Source of the DNA: Echinometra lucunter
Lineage: Eukaryota > Echinodermata > Echinoidea > Camarodonta > Echinometridae
DNA: 64,000 nucleotides
NCBI GenBank assembly: GCA_029962745.1
Contig: CM057153.1
Span: 12,386,446 to 12,450,445 of the forward strand
Direction: 5' to 3'
Each line of letters starts with the position of its first letter. Positions within the stretch are counted from its first letter, which is position 1. The notes beneath the pieces were generated by a model. It made no database searches. It was not told the origin of the DNA and was given only the letters and a program-made list of their open reading frames with translations. Below are positions 11,490 through 24,944 of this stretch, piece by piece. The translations under genes and the position numbers were made by a program.

Positions 11490-12416
11490 GGGTTCCATGA
11501 CATTTGCTCCGGCGACATTTGCTCCGCCGACAACTGCTCCGAAAATGACGACAAGTACTCCGCGACAAGTGCTCCGCGACATATGCTCCGCCGACATATG
11601 CTCCGCCGACATTTGCTCAGCCGACATTTGCTCCGCCGACAATTGCTCCGCCGACATTTGCTCCGCCGACATATGCTCCGCCGACATTTGCTCCGACGAC
11701 ATTTGCTCCGCCGACATATGCTCCGCCGACATATATCCTCCAAAACGACATTTGCTCCGCCGACAAATGCTCCGCCGACATATGCTCCGCCGAATTATGC
11801 TCCAAAACGACGGCATTTGCTCCGCCGAATTAATTATAATCATTAATAAATTGATAATAATTCTACTCCGATAATGATTATGACAATAATTGCCTCGCCG
11901 CCAATTTCTCCACCGAAATGTTTTGGAAACCACGACACTTGAACCTTGCCCCCACGACACCATTCAGTGAATTCGAGGGCATGCCTTTATTATGTTTATC
12001 ATTATAGGTCACTCTAAATAAGAGTAATCATAGTAAATCAGAGTAGATCTCAAACTGCAAAGTAGTTTGCAAATATAGAAATACTGCGGTATGTCGGCGG
12101 AGCAAATGTCGCCGGAGCAAATGTCGGCGGAGCAAATGTCGTTTTGGAGGATATATGTCGGCGGAGCATATGTCGACGGAGCAAATGTCGCCGGAGCAAA
12201 TGTCGTCGTTTCGGAGCAAATGTCGGCGGAGCAAATGTCGGCGGAGCTTATGTCGGCGGAGCATATGTCGGCGGAGCAATTGTCGGCGGAGCAAATGTCG
12301 GCGGAGCATATGTCGGCGGAGCATATGTCGCGGAGCACTTGTCGCGGAGTACTTGTCGTCATTTTCGGAGCAGTTGTCGGCGGAGCAAATGTCGCCGGAG
12401 CAAATGTCGTGTCACC
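11490..12416. mobile_element. TU-like foldback transposon with arms of 15-bp tandem repeats
   Basis: Left arm ~11499-11830 is a run of a 15-bp unit, CATTTGCTCCGCCGA with T/A variants. The right arm ~12091-12408 is its reverse complement, TCGGCGGAGCAAATG, with the same order of outer variants (the AACTGCTCCG, AAGTACTCC and AAGTGCTCC units are mirrored). A ~260-bp unique centre separates them. The flanks share GAGAAAGGG at 11482-11490 and 12417-12425, an 8-9 bp target duplication. Sea urchin TU elements are known to have inverted repeats whose outer domain is 15-bp tandem repeats and to make 8-bp duplications; this matches. Because 15 is a multiple of 3, all frames read as pentapeptide repeats (MSAEQ, SADIC, LRRHL); these are not genes. 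Confidence 0.9.
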
Positions 12417-12425
12417 GAGAAAGGG

Positions 12426-13583
12426 AGATGTGAGAGTTGGAGAGGGAAAGAGAGAGAAGGTGGTAGACATTAGAATGAGATATGGTATGTAGAATACACA
12501 GATATACAAATACAGAGTCTCATTCTGAAACAATAGTGGGAAAGAGGTACACAATTGCCAAAATAAACAACTAACTTTATACATATTTATAGTTATATAC
12601 ATTAGTTTTTTGCGAGCTAGCGAAGCTCCTAGCTACAAAAAATTGGACCGGGCCTCCTTACATGTCCTTACGCATCACAGTTCTGGAAATTTCTATTGGT
12701 CATGATTATATTAGTTTTTAGTTTGAGGATTTTTAGGGTTGATTTCAATTCATAAGATCTCTCGTGGGCGTGATCTATTGGAGATGCTTTAACACAGTTT
12801 CCCTTTCTCTTCACGTTTGAAATTCATGACGTATTCCTATTAACACCATCATTTTGCCTTTTTTCTTCCTCCTTTCTATGATGCAATTAACACAATCAAC
12901 AAATCAAGTCCGATAAAAGCCGTTATAATCACTATAAAACTCTAAGATATATATTATAATTCATTTCAACAATTTAGGTGGTTTGCTTAACTATACTGGA
13001 AATACTTTTATTCAATAAAGCATTGGCGTACTTTGTTGCAAAGTTGTTTTAAATTTCGTATATATAATTTTAATTGCCTGAGGCTGAATTTTTGTTTACA
13101 TTTGTTACGTATCGACTATACAACGTTTCCAGGCAGTATTGAAGACATTGCTCATTTCTTGTAAACATGTAAAATGTCGTGCAGGTTGATTAATTCTAGA
13201 GGCTAAAAAGTTAAATAAATACAATTTTACAGCCTCCAGTTAGCAGTGAAAGCGATACTGGAAGTCAGATGTTTATACCGCTTAGTTCAAAATATTTACT
13301 TTAGTCATACTTCCAATGGACAAATCTATCATCGTGTCTTGGAGAGAAGTTACTTTCCTTTTACTAATAAGCTGCCACTCATATGGATTATACTTTGTCA
13401 TATCCTGTTAGCACTGTAGCATCTCGAACAATTCAATTTCATTCAATTCTATGCTGTTCCTTTCGTTTCTCGTTTGTTTCTAAAAAACGTGTTTTGTCTG
13501 GGTAATATATAAGGTCAAGATCGTTCAACTCTATATGCAAATTTTATTTCATTGAACAGAGTCATAGACAGGTTAGATAGGCC
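12426..13583. other. Intergenic region upstream of the WSC gene
   Basis: AT-rich, no coding exon or transposon ends recognised apart from a purine-rich stretch just after the TU-like element. It ends in the putative promoter of the WSC-domain gene. Confidence 0.45.
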
Positions 13584-13593
13584 TATATAAATA
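13584..13593 (+). promoter_or_regulatory. Putative TATA box of the WSC gene
   Basis: TATATAAATA lies 218 bp upstream of the predicted ATG at 13811. A start site about 30 bp downstream would give a 5' UTR of about 195 nt with no intron. Another TATA-like run, TATATAAGG, is near 13506. Prediction from sequence only. Confidence 0.4.
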
Positions 13594-13810
13594 GTCTTGC
13601 GTCACTTTGCTGAAAACATTATCTTTCATTTTCGCAATGCCATAGTCACTCCAGCAAATCGCGGGGCAGCCTCTGATTCGTTTAGACGACCCAGGAGATT
13701 ACTTGTAGTAAAATTGTTGGCAATCAAAGAACACTGAGCAAACGCAATAAGAGGAACTAATATTCTCAAATGAAAACATCGTTTACTCTGTCATAATCTG
13801 AGCTGGAAAC

Positions 13811-13942
13811 ATGGAAAACTACCGCACATTGTTGTTCGCTTTACCCGTAGTCTTGGTTTTGGCATCTCGGTCTGCTGGGCAGACGTTTGGTGAGTTTTAA
13901 TATTTTCATTTTTTTTTTGTCTTTAATCATATCTTGGCCTGT

Positions 13943-13995
<53 letters not shown>

Positions 13996-14328
13996 GGGCT
14001 CATACGGGTCAGGAAATTTCTGGAAAGCCAGGGAATTGGAAATTCTTTTTTTCCAGAAGCAAAAAGTCAGGGAAAGTCAGGGAATTTGTCAATTTCTTCT
14101 GGAAAGTCATGGAAAATCATTTATTCAAGATATTTTTCATATTAATAAATTCACGCTCTGGCCAGCCCTGCATTCATGGCACTCAGATCAGCTTTGAATC
14201 TCTTTTAATCAGCATGCTTTTTATGTAAATTATACATCACATGTGATCGATGAGTAATGGAAATTTGCATTTCCTACCTTGGAAAGTCATGGAAAGTCAT
14301 GGAATTTTGAAAATGTGTAAGTGTATGA

Positions 14329-14375
<47 letters not shown>

Positions 14376-14948
14376 TATTCTGAATCAGTTATTAAATCAT
14401 GCTCGTCTTCTATGATTTTAATATCATTGTTGCCGCCCCATTTCATTGTTGTTTTCTGTTCCATGAAATTAAATTCTCATCCATTTATTGCAGACGTAAA
14501 AACAGATGAATAGGCCTGCAATACCTTTTTTCCGCTGAAGCCATCAGCATGATTGGGATTTTGCCAACACTATTTCTCCTCCATTGTTTATAAATTTGTG
14601 TAACACTTCAGACTTCTTCTATCATTATATATAATAATTAAAATAAAATGTGCCTGTAATTACAGGCACATTTTCAAACCTTCTTGTTTTAGTATTACAA
14701 GCTGCTGCTTTACTCTTTGTTTTCTATAGGAATAAAACGAATCCAACTGATTTATTCAATTCACTACAATTCTTTATTTTTTTTGAAAGTCATAAAAAAA
14801 CTAACACGTAAAGCATGTTGATAAAGAAAAAGGAAAACTACAAAAAAGCAAAAAGCTCGAAGAGCAGCTGCTGTAGTTCCCGTGTACAAAAATAATAAAA
14901 CGTAGGGCTGACATAATTAAAGATAGCATGTAGTAAGCTTTCTAGAAG

Positions 14949-14982
<34 letters not shown>

Positions 14983-17900
14983 TTGGTAAATGCTGTCCTT
15001 GTAAAATTAAGAGTGCTCGATGTCCGTGATGAGGCAGAGCATAAAATAAATCATAAGTTCAAGTTACACAGTTGACGTGTGGTTCATCTGTACTATATTA
15101 AATCGCTACTCGGAGTTTCACGCACCATGAGATGCGATCTTCAGGCAACTGAACTTATTATTTATATATATATATATATATAGCAATGAAAGTGAAAAAC
15201 TTGAAGTTAGAACACTTCAAGTGGTATCACTTCAAGTGTTTTACGCGACTTAGAAAATTTTACGAACAAAATACTAAAGTGGGCGGCAATGCTTGGCTGT
15301 GGTAGTATGATCCACCATCAAACAGTTGACTGAAGGTCATGAACGTGGTGTCGTAGGATTCGGAGGGGGGGGGGGGGGGTCAGGGGATATGGTACTCTAG
15401 CAGCAGAGCGATTAACAAAGGTTTGACAATCTTTTAATGGCACATCTTACATTTACGTGAAACAGTTGATTTGAATTTATTAATAGGTGACAATTAGTTG
15501 ACTCTGAGTTCCCTCATCTGCCTAGAGATAATTCATCTACAGGCAGCATGGATCCTTCTACGGGACTACACCAGCCATGCATTACCGCCTATTTTGTTTG
15601 TAAAATTTTCTACGCCCATCCACACATGATAAAATATATTATGCACCCTATCTTGTGTTGAAGGAGCAGAAAGACAGGCAGAAGAAGGGTGAAATAAAGA
15701 GACCAGAAAAGAAGGGAAATAAACAGAGCGAGAGAGATAAGGAGTTGAGAAGATGGAGGTGAAACAAACGCATTAGGTTGGTAATGAAATTACTGGTAAT
15801 TGACTTGTACATTATATTTGCTGAACAGACGTTCTTAAGTTTGCTCTTAAATAAGTTGCTTGAAAGCAATTTACTTGTTACCCTTATTTTCATTTGTTTA
15901 TTTGGTCATAGACTTATCTTACAGCATCCAAGGTTCCTACAACCCACTAGACTGTCGTCCCACTGACAGCGCAAGAGACCGACACGTCGGCCTTCTGACA
16001 ACTGTTCGGAGGGTTCACTAGACCAACAGCCTCTTGACAGTTTCTGAATGTTTCATATATGAATCAAATTTGTTTTCTTAATCTTTCAATGCCATTCAAC
16101 AGACGAAGGCTACCTTGGTTGTTTTAATGGCTACCCATGGTCTGCACATATCGAAAGCAGTATCAATATGACAGTCGAGATTTGCATGGCTTCCTGCCGC
16201 AAAAGGGCCCAGTATGCGTATGCCGGAGTAGCCGATGGTAGAAGTTGCTTCTGCGGACTTACCGGTTCAAACTACAGTTGCTTTGGTAAGGTAGAAGACA
16301 CCGAATGTCTTTCATGCCGATGCTCCGGAAATCAGTCCATCTTCTGCGGAGGTATCGGAAAGCTTTCTGTTTTCGATCGTAAGTATTACAATAGATCAAC
16401 TGTTCTTTTTTTCCACTTTGAAGAATGATTGCAATCCTATTGGGAAATGGTACAAAATCGTAAATGCTGTTCGTCCATTATAAATACAGCATGTGGTCGT
16501 CGTTTTCCCAGATGCAAGGGCCGACTTACCAGAGGGAGTTTGGGGAATTTAATGGCCGGACCACTTTCGATATGTGCAGACCATGTGGGTCGGTCTCTTT
16601 GTGGTCTCGTGGTAACATAGGTTAAGTGGGCTGATCAAATTTTTAAAAATTCCCAACCGAAATTTATTTCCAGTCCGCCCATGCCTAGATGTGAAACCAG
16701 TGACGAATATAAGGGGGATCGAAGATATTAGATCACGTCAAGTCGTCAAGAATAATAAGACATGGCCCGCGCTTTTGAAGAGGCGCCAGTAATTTCACCG
16801 GCATGAGTTCATATCCTGTCGCTGCCATCCCGCCAAAGAAGACGAAATATATCCATTCAATCATGGTTGACTCACCGATCATTTGAAATGGCATGTGTTG
16901 TTATCCTTACGCTGCCGCCAAACCAGGACTGGAACAAAAAAGGGGAGAAAGGATGATTAACGTCGTTGCACTGATAGTTCTACTGCTACCACTACACCAT
17001 ATCATTAAGACAAACGATCACGACGACGACGACGACGACAATAACAGAACAAATTCACATAATTATACATGCCACTCTAACCACACAGGAGTATGAATTC
17101 CACTCTGTGAGGAGTCATGGTACGGATCACTTCACATTGGAATTCTCTTTCAAATGAGATATTCTAACTGCTAGTTTGGAGAGCATTCAATTTTAATTTG
17201 GAATGGATTCTGCTCTTTTGAGCTTGGATTTCCATTATACAATTCTATCAAGTAATCCCTATTCCCTAATATAACTCTTCAAAGAGCAGATTTCCACTCC
17301 CTTATAATTATGTTAGAGAGTATGAGACTCCAGTCGTTCAGTGGCATATAGGTTCTTGTATCCTACCGCTGCCACCACGCCACGGGAAACTTAATATTAG
17401 GTTGGATAAAGTTTTACCCAGTATTGGGGGGGGGGGGGGGTTAACATGCATGTTAATTGGGTACAAGTTTGGCTAATATTGGTTAAAAGGTATGTTTGCC
17501 TGGTAAAACTTCAACTCAGCACTGGGGTAAAATTTACGTGAAACCCTATTTTCATGATTTTAGAGTGTATAGCCAACGGGGGGGGGGGGGGGGGGAGGGA
17601 ATCGTCCGCTTCACCCTATCATATTTAAAAAACAAAAACAAAAACAAAAAACTATAGCCGGAATACCCCAATGCAATTTTTTACTGGAATGGGGATTCGT
17701 TTGTTTGTTTGTTTGTTTGTTTAGGCGTAGTGTGACCATACTTTTGTTTAGCACGACTGTAGCTTCTTTGTCCTTTCTGTACTTGTGCAAGATATATTTC
17801 CCGGTTGTTGGTTGTTTGTTTTTTTTTTCAGTTTTTCCTGATTCTGAGGGTTCTGTAGTAACCAGAAGGACGGTGGAAACTTCTACCCTCGTGATGACAG

Positions 17901-19834
17901 GTGCAGTATTCAGTTATGTCTGTGAGCAGAACACTAATACCGTTCATTATATTCAGTCATGGGAGGCAACAACGTAACGTGAATTGGTATCGTGATAAAA
18001 AGGATGAATTGATCCTGGACATGAGAAAAACAAATTTATCAGAATATTTTTTTTCGAGAAATTAACATTAATCAATGTTATTCAACATTTTTCGAGTAAT
18101 TAAAGCTCGGGTTTCATTTTTTTTTTAAACGCGCTGTTTAATTGCATCGTGAATGCTTTCAAGCTCACAATCTCATTTCTTTCCCACATGATTATTTTCT
18201 TCATTTCTTAAAACCTCTCATGACTGACCTACTTTATGTTCATAACCCCTTTTTTCTGGTTTTACTGTTTTCTGGGCTTTGCTTGTACGCAGCTGATCAA
18301 CAGTCAACAAGGTCAACGACAACCCAAGAAGAACTTGTTCCACTTTCTCGAACCGACAGAGGTAGGTGATGATATCATTTCTTTATTTTGAAAAAAGTAG
18401 AATACAAACATAAGGTGATCATGTGGTACCGTAAATCCAACGTAATTTTACGAAAATGATAAAACTTAATCATAATGACAGAGAAGTGACTAATAGTGGG
18501 AAGGTTACTAATGTACCAGGTCTGTTGCTCATATCTTATACGTGTTATAGGCAAATGGCAGGTTTTGCATGATTTTTTGCAGGCACATATTAAATGTGTT
18601 TTAAACAGGATACGTAAAAAATGCAATCTTACATATTTGGCTCTACATGATTAAGGACAGTAATAAGAAATAGAGAATCTAAAGTTATCTTGCATCTTTA
18701 TTTATACATGTCATTTGCAATGTATGTTTAGATTCGTCTTTATACTTTGATTTAAAAAAATTACTGCACTGCATGTTCTTTCAAATCATAGAATTCAATC
18801 GTTTTGAAAAAAAAAAAAAACGTTGCGTAGAGACATCGATCATTTGTCTTTATGACGCTTATAACATAACAAAGATAGCAATTTTGAAATATCATACATA
18901 ATTTTCTATCGAAGAAATGAAAGAAGCAATACGCCAGTTAGCTCATGTTCAGAATGACCTCAAACATCCACAGATATTATAAGCACGGAGAGGTCCCTTT
19001 TTGTTCTCATAGTCAGTCCCAAACAATGCCAAAGTGACAACAATGGTGCCTCATGAATAAATTTTATTTCCCTGTTGAAAAGAATACTTCCACAATCATA
19101 GATATCATGAATGCACCAAGGGTGCACAGTTATTAGCACATATTTGTCAAATATTCCTGTCAATTTTAGTTTTAGTCGTTGTTTTTTAGCTTTTGTCGAA
19201 TTGCCTTCTCTGCACTATTTCTGCTGCTTTTTTACTACGTTAAAGTTGGTTCCTTTATACACTGCTATCAGTGTTTCGTATCTGTCTACTTTTCTACGGT
19301 TGGCAGCGTCATAAAGAAATGAATAAAAGAAATGGAGTGTCTTTATAGAATGGATGAAAATCTTTAGAAAGAGAGTGAGAGAGAAAAAAAAGAGAGAGAG
19401 GGGCGGGTATACAAAGGCAGCCCGGGGAGCGTTTCATGAAAGGACTTGTCTGATGTTTTATCCGACAAAGTCTGTTTTATCTGACAGTTGCCATAGTAAT
19501 GATGCTTCTCAGCCAATCAAAATCAAGGAAGGATGTCAGATCTGACAACTTGTCAGACAACAGATGTTGTTGAAACGTCCCCCCCCCCCCCCGGTGTGCC
19601 ATAAGCTCGGTGTTGTGGCTCAATGGATAGGTCCCCGGACTTTGAACCACAAGGTCCGGGGTTCGAATCCCTGCAGCGGCACTAATGTCCTTTGGCAAGA
19701 TATGAATCTACATTTGCTACGTCTTTCGGATGGTGATTAAAGGTCGGTCCCAGACGTAAATAATCATATTTGATTGATGTACGTCTGTAAAATCCCACTT
19801 TTACAACAACAAACAACCATAAACTCGGTGGTAG

Positions 19835-19865
<31 letters not shown>

Positions 19866-22800
19866 GGCTAAAGCGGAGGAGATATTAATTTTTACTATCA
19901 TTTTCATGCTAACAACCATAGTATACCGGGTGTCCCAGAAAAAGTGGAACGGTGGATTTTCAGTCCTCTACCTTCAATAGTAGATAATAGAGTGGGTAAA
20001 GTATCGTCCAAGGAAGAAAATGATACCAAGATCATTGAATTTGGTGAAGTAATTTGTATTCTATGTCCGTTTCAAAAATACAGTCATTTTCAAGTGTTTG
20101 GCGACTGATGAGAGTAGCTTTGGGTCGAGATGGCCTTTCATAATACACCATGACTGAGGGATGTCCATTGATGCATGTCAGCAACAAAACGTGCCATACA
20201 CTTGCCATATGAAAGACCATTCCCTACACAATTCTGCTCTCCTCTGTCGCGAAAAACACGCGAAATTCGAAAAATTACTGTATTTTAAGAAACGGGCAAA
20301 GAATCAAAATTACTTCACCAAATTTAATGATCTTGATATCATTCTCTTTGGTAGAAGATACTTTATCTACTAAAGCCAAAAGATTATCGACATTCTGGAG
20401 GTAAAGTACTGAAAATCCACCGTTCCGCTTTTTCTGGGACACCCGGTATATATATTTACAAAAGAGAGCAAGAAATTGTGAAAGAATAGAAAAGATTGCA
20501 ACTTGAAAGGAATTGTGTAAATTGAGAAAAATAATATGGATATTGTATCTCGTGATGTGTAGCTCACAAATGTCAGATCATTGTATTCGGGGATCAAATG
20601 TATAATTCCTTTTTGTTTATATGTATCTATATTTTCTCCCGAACCATTACGTCCGTAATGTTATTTGGGCAAAATTCAGAAGTATCGAGACATTCCTCAC
20701 AAAAGAGCGATCCGTTATTCTACAACATACCATAACCAGGGCTCGAAATACCCACCGGCCATCGGCAATTTGCCGGTATGTCCCACCCACTGGCCGTGAT
20801 GCCCTTCTCAAAAGCAGAAGATTTACGGCCACAAAATTTTCTGAGTGGCCTTGATGCCCTCCAATCTAAGAAACCCATACTACATTAAAAAAAAATAAAA
20901 CCCAGACTTTTCCTTTTTATTTTGTGACAAAATATTTAAAATTAACACAAAATGCACCCTTTTTCAACAACAGGAGAGACCCTTAATAGAAGTTTGCGAT
21001 ATCGCCATGATCGTAGAAGGCCAGTATCATTAACTGCTCAGTCCCACATGTGTTAGATGATGTACCAGTGCAGTGTAGTGTGTAGTGTATGTGTAAGTGC
21101 AAGTAGTGAATGACCTGGCGGTTCCTACCCTGACTTCTGATTATCAAGGTTATTTCTGGTCTTGAGTGCCGATATTTTAATAAAATTTTGATATAGTGTG
21201 TGGATTTTATTTTTCAAAATGTCAGTGAAACTTATCTTGAGTAGTATCTGAACATCATTACTATTTAAAGCACTGGCGTACTGGAGGGGGGGCTTGGGGG
21301 GGCGCCAGCCCCCCCAAATAAATTTCAACCATGGTTTATTTTCAATTTTATATAAGACTTGTTATCACACGAATTTCATTACTTCTCCCTAGACTCCCTT
21401 TCTACTGTTAAGTAACGCATTCACAATTTCCCAAATAGCATGCATAGCAAGGCAGAAAACACGCATAATATCAATACCAATGTGTTTTATGATATAACAC
21501 TTGGTTTTATCTGTTTATCTGACAATGGATTGAAACTTTGATAATGAATATTCTTAGATTTACCAAAACTAGACACGGGCTTTAAGTTTGCAGTCCCAAA
21601 TAGTGTTCTTTTACAGAGTTGCAAACCATCAATACTGCAAAAAACTCCTTTACCATGGGAGTGCACTTGCGTAGCCAGGGGGGGGGGGGGGACGATGGGG
21701 GCGGTCACCCCTTCAAAACACCAACAAAAAAGAAAGAAAAAGTAGAAGGAGAAAAAAAAGCAGAAGCGAGAAAAGAAAAAAGGTAAGAGAACGTAAGAAG
21801 AGCGGTAGCAGACAAGGAACAATTCAAAGAAACGTCGGAGCTTCCGCGCTTCGCGCGGGAGGGGGAAAACTCCCCCCTTACTGGACCCTCCCCCTAGGGA
21901 GCGCGCTTCGCGCGCTCACAACCGCCCCACTAAAATGAAATCCTAGCTACGCCACTGTGGGAGTGAAACCCTGGTACCCCACCACATCACACCCTCTCCA
22001 TGCTCGTCCTTTTTATTTCATAGTGTCTTTGTCTGTGTTATTATCATAAGTAATAAAGTATTTTGTGTAACGCTGGCATTTGTTTGAAACTTAAGAAGAT
22101 TATTTGGGCTGCATGTTTTCATAATCATGTTTCCAAGTTCATGAAAAAATATCCTTTTCCGGTCGGTAGATTCATGACACGTTTATCCATAACAGTACAT
22201 GTCATCAAACATGTCATCAAACGTCGGAGCTTCCGCGCTTCGCGCGGGAGGGGGGAAACTCCCCCCTCCCTGCACCCTCCCCCCTAGGGAGCGCGCTTCG
22301 CGCGCTCATTATTCACATGCTTCGCGTGCTCACTACCGCCCCACTAAAATGAAATCCTTTTTTTGGAAATGGGAGAAAATAAAAACTGAAATGAACTCAA
22401 GCTGGAATTTAAGTCGAAAAAATGAAAAAGCTCCGTATCGTGAAGGGGGGGGGGGTCCCCGGCTCGGTCGCTACACTCCCTCAGGCTTGGTCGCTTCGCT
22501 CCTCGCAAAGATTGAGCCCCCCCAAATATTTTGGCTCATTACGCCACTGATTTAAAGAAGCGCGCGCCGCCGATGTTTTTAACAGCTGCTTTGGGCTTTA
22601 GGCCTTCCTTCAGAGTCAATTGCTCCCCGAGCTCTGGGGGAGTTATCCGCAGAAACTGCCTCATTGGGCTGCTCATTTCAAGATTTTTCAGTCGTGGTAA
22701 TAGTTTATTTTTTCAGCTTTTAGGGCATTGAAGGGTTGATATTTGATTAAATAATTAGTTTTAACATATTTTGTGAAGATACGTGATATCTAGAAAAAAA

Positions 22801-24908
22801 TATTAGAACCCCAAAAGATGAGACTTTAATTCTGTGAAGTTCTGCGTTTTAAAATTACTTTGTTTTGGGTTAGGGTATAGGAAGTGATGAAAATTTACTT
22901 AGGCCTACTTGCACTGAGTGTGTACTCAATTAAACATGTAAACCACTTCTTCGCTTGGTTTACATGAGATGCTAATATTTTTTTCTGGACATTCATTTGC
23001 TTAAGATTATGTAATGACATTAACAACAATCCAATAAATAATAGAAGAGGACATTTTCTCTTTTGTGCTGCCTCTGAGCCTGAGGACTTTTTTATTTTTA
23101 GTTTTGCTTTCTTGTATTCACTCCACAAAGCACCACACACCTTCACCAGCTTATCCTGTAACAGTAACAAATTTTTCTTGAGAAAGGAAGGGGAGAAGGG
23201 ATGAGAAGGAAAGAAATGAACACCTCAACAATTCATCGAGTGATAAATACTCTAAGATGATCTAGGCCGGATTCTGTCCTCTCTCATTTCTCATTTTAAG
23301 CTTTTTCCACATGAATTCATGATAATAATCTCAAATGGAATTACTTGATTCATCCATATAGCCAGAGGGCAGTCTCACCAAAAAAAAAAGGGGGCAAAAA
23401 GGAAGAACAGGGGTGTGAGAGTTCAGCTTTAAATCTGATTTCAACTTTTTTGGTTTTGATTTTCAACTTAATGTCAACTTTTTGTGCACTTCCTCTGTAC
23501 AAAAGTATAGGAGCTTTTGTGATTTCAGCTCTGTTTATTTGTGGTCACTCACACCCCTGAAAGAAAGAAAAAGCATCAGAGGGAAGACAAAAGGGTAAGA
23601 GAACGTAGGAAGAGCAGGAGCAGACAAGGAATGAAAAAGAAACTTCAGAGCTTCCGCGCTTTGGGGAAGCTCCCCCCTCCCTGCACCCTTCCCCCTAGGA
23701 GTACACTTTGTATGCTCAATATTTAATTTGCACACCTTGCATGCCCACTACTGCCCCAAAAAATTAAATTCTAGCTACGCTTCAACCCCTAAAATACTGC
23801 CACCGTGCGTAATTATAAGTGAGAAGCGTAAACGCGAGTTTATGCATTGTGCCGTGGCACGAGTAGGTCAGGTCCCATTTTGGCCTTGGTGCCCCTCTAA
23901 GAGGATATATGCCCCTCTGAGAGGATATGTGCCCTCCCAAAAAAGTGGCCGTGACCCAAATTTTATGAAATTCGAGGCCTGCATAACTACATGTATATTG
24001 GCTCCTTCTTCTACTTTCCACTTAATTTCTCGTCCTCAGTCGTCAGTCAGCACATTGCATTACTCATCAAGTCTCATTCTTGCGTTCATGCTTTTATACA
24101 TGTAGTTTTGAAACTGGGAAGACTGTAAAGAAATTAACACAGTAGGCTACTTCCTATATTGACAAGGATGAATTTCTATACATACTTGAATAAATTTTAT
24201 TCAAGAGGGGGGTCGTTGGAGTGTTTTAACCTGCTGACTAGGCCTACTGGATTCTCTCATGTCCACAGGCTCAAGGCCTTACGCAATATTTGTTTGGGTT
24301 TTTTTTTTGGGGGGGGGAGGGAATATGTTCAATATTTGAGGGAACACGCAAGTGAGAGAGCGAAGCAACCGAGCGGGAACTTTTGCTTTTTTAGAGTTGA
24401 CATTGAAAGATCTGGTGCACACTTTGGGAGGAACAGCGGGAATTTTTCAATAAAAAAGAAAGAAAAAAGGGGGGTTTGAAAAATTTCTGGGGGCAACTGC
24501 CCCCTGCCCCCTATGTGCGTACGGTCATGCACAGGCTTTCTACTAGGCCTACCTAGTTCCAGTAGCCAATGGGTTTATCAAAGCAGTGATGTTTCCAAAC
24601 AGGGGGGCGTTTCATCAACATTTGTTGTCTGACAAGTTGTCAGATCTGACATCTTTCCTTGATTTTGATTGGCTGAGAAGCGTCGTTACTGTGGCAACTG
24701 TCGGACAAAACAGACTTTGTCGGATAAAACATCCGACAAGTCCTTTCATGAAACGCTCCCCTGATGAATGAAACTTTTTTCTCTTCTCTTGTCTTTATCC
24801 TTTTATTTCTTCATCCAACTATTAAACTGACCTTCTCCTCCCTCCCTCCCTTCACCTCTCTCTCTCTCTCTCTCCACATATCCATTCCTCTCCTACACCC
24901 CCACACAC

Positions 24909-24944
<36 letters not shown>

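Larger units (their letters stand above)
20737..23981. mobile_element. hAT-like element with CAGGGCTCGAAAT ends, carrying nested insertions
   Basis: Left end CAGGGCTCGAAATACCC; right end AAATTCGAGGCCTG (reverse complement CAGGCCTCGAATTT). The flanking sequence shows CATAAC flush on both sides, only 6 bp, so the boundaries or the duplication have eroded. Two hAT-like elements (21271-22549, with 21664-21957 inside it) lie within. Confidence 0.55.

Noticed and set aside
11388..12602. Pentapeptide-repeat proteins (MSAEQ, SADIC, LRRHL types) on both strands
   Set aside because: They arise from 15-bp tandem units in the arms of the foldback element. Several frames are equally open and mirrored between arms, so no frame is favoured.
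16103..16378. Kremen orthologue
   Set aside because: No kringle or CUB domain seen, and the tail and stalk do not resemble Kremen; only the WSC domain is shared.
19616..19690. Functional tRNA gene
   Set aside because: A and B boxes are good but the acceptor stem and anticodon arm do not pair properly; a SINE head is more likely.
20737..23981. Confident hAT call with an 8-bp duplication
   Set aside because: Only a 6-bp flush match (CATAAC) is visible, so it is reported at reduced confidence.
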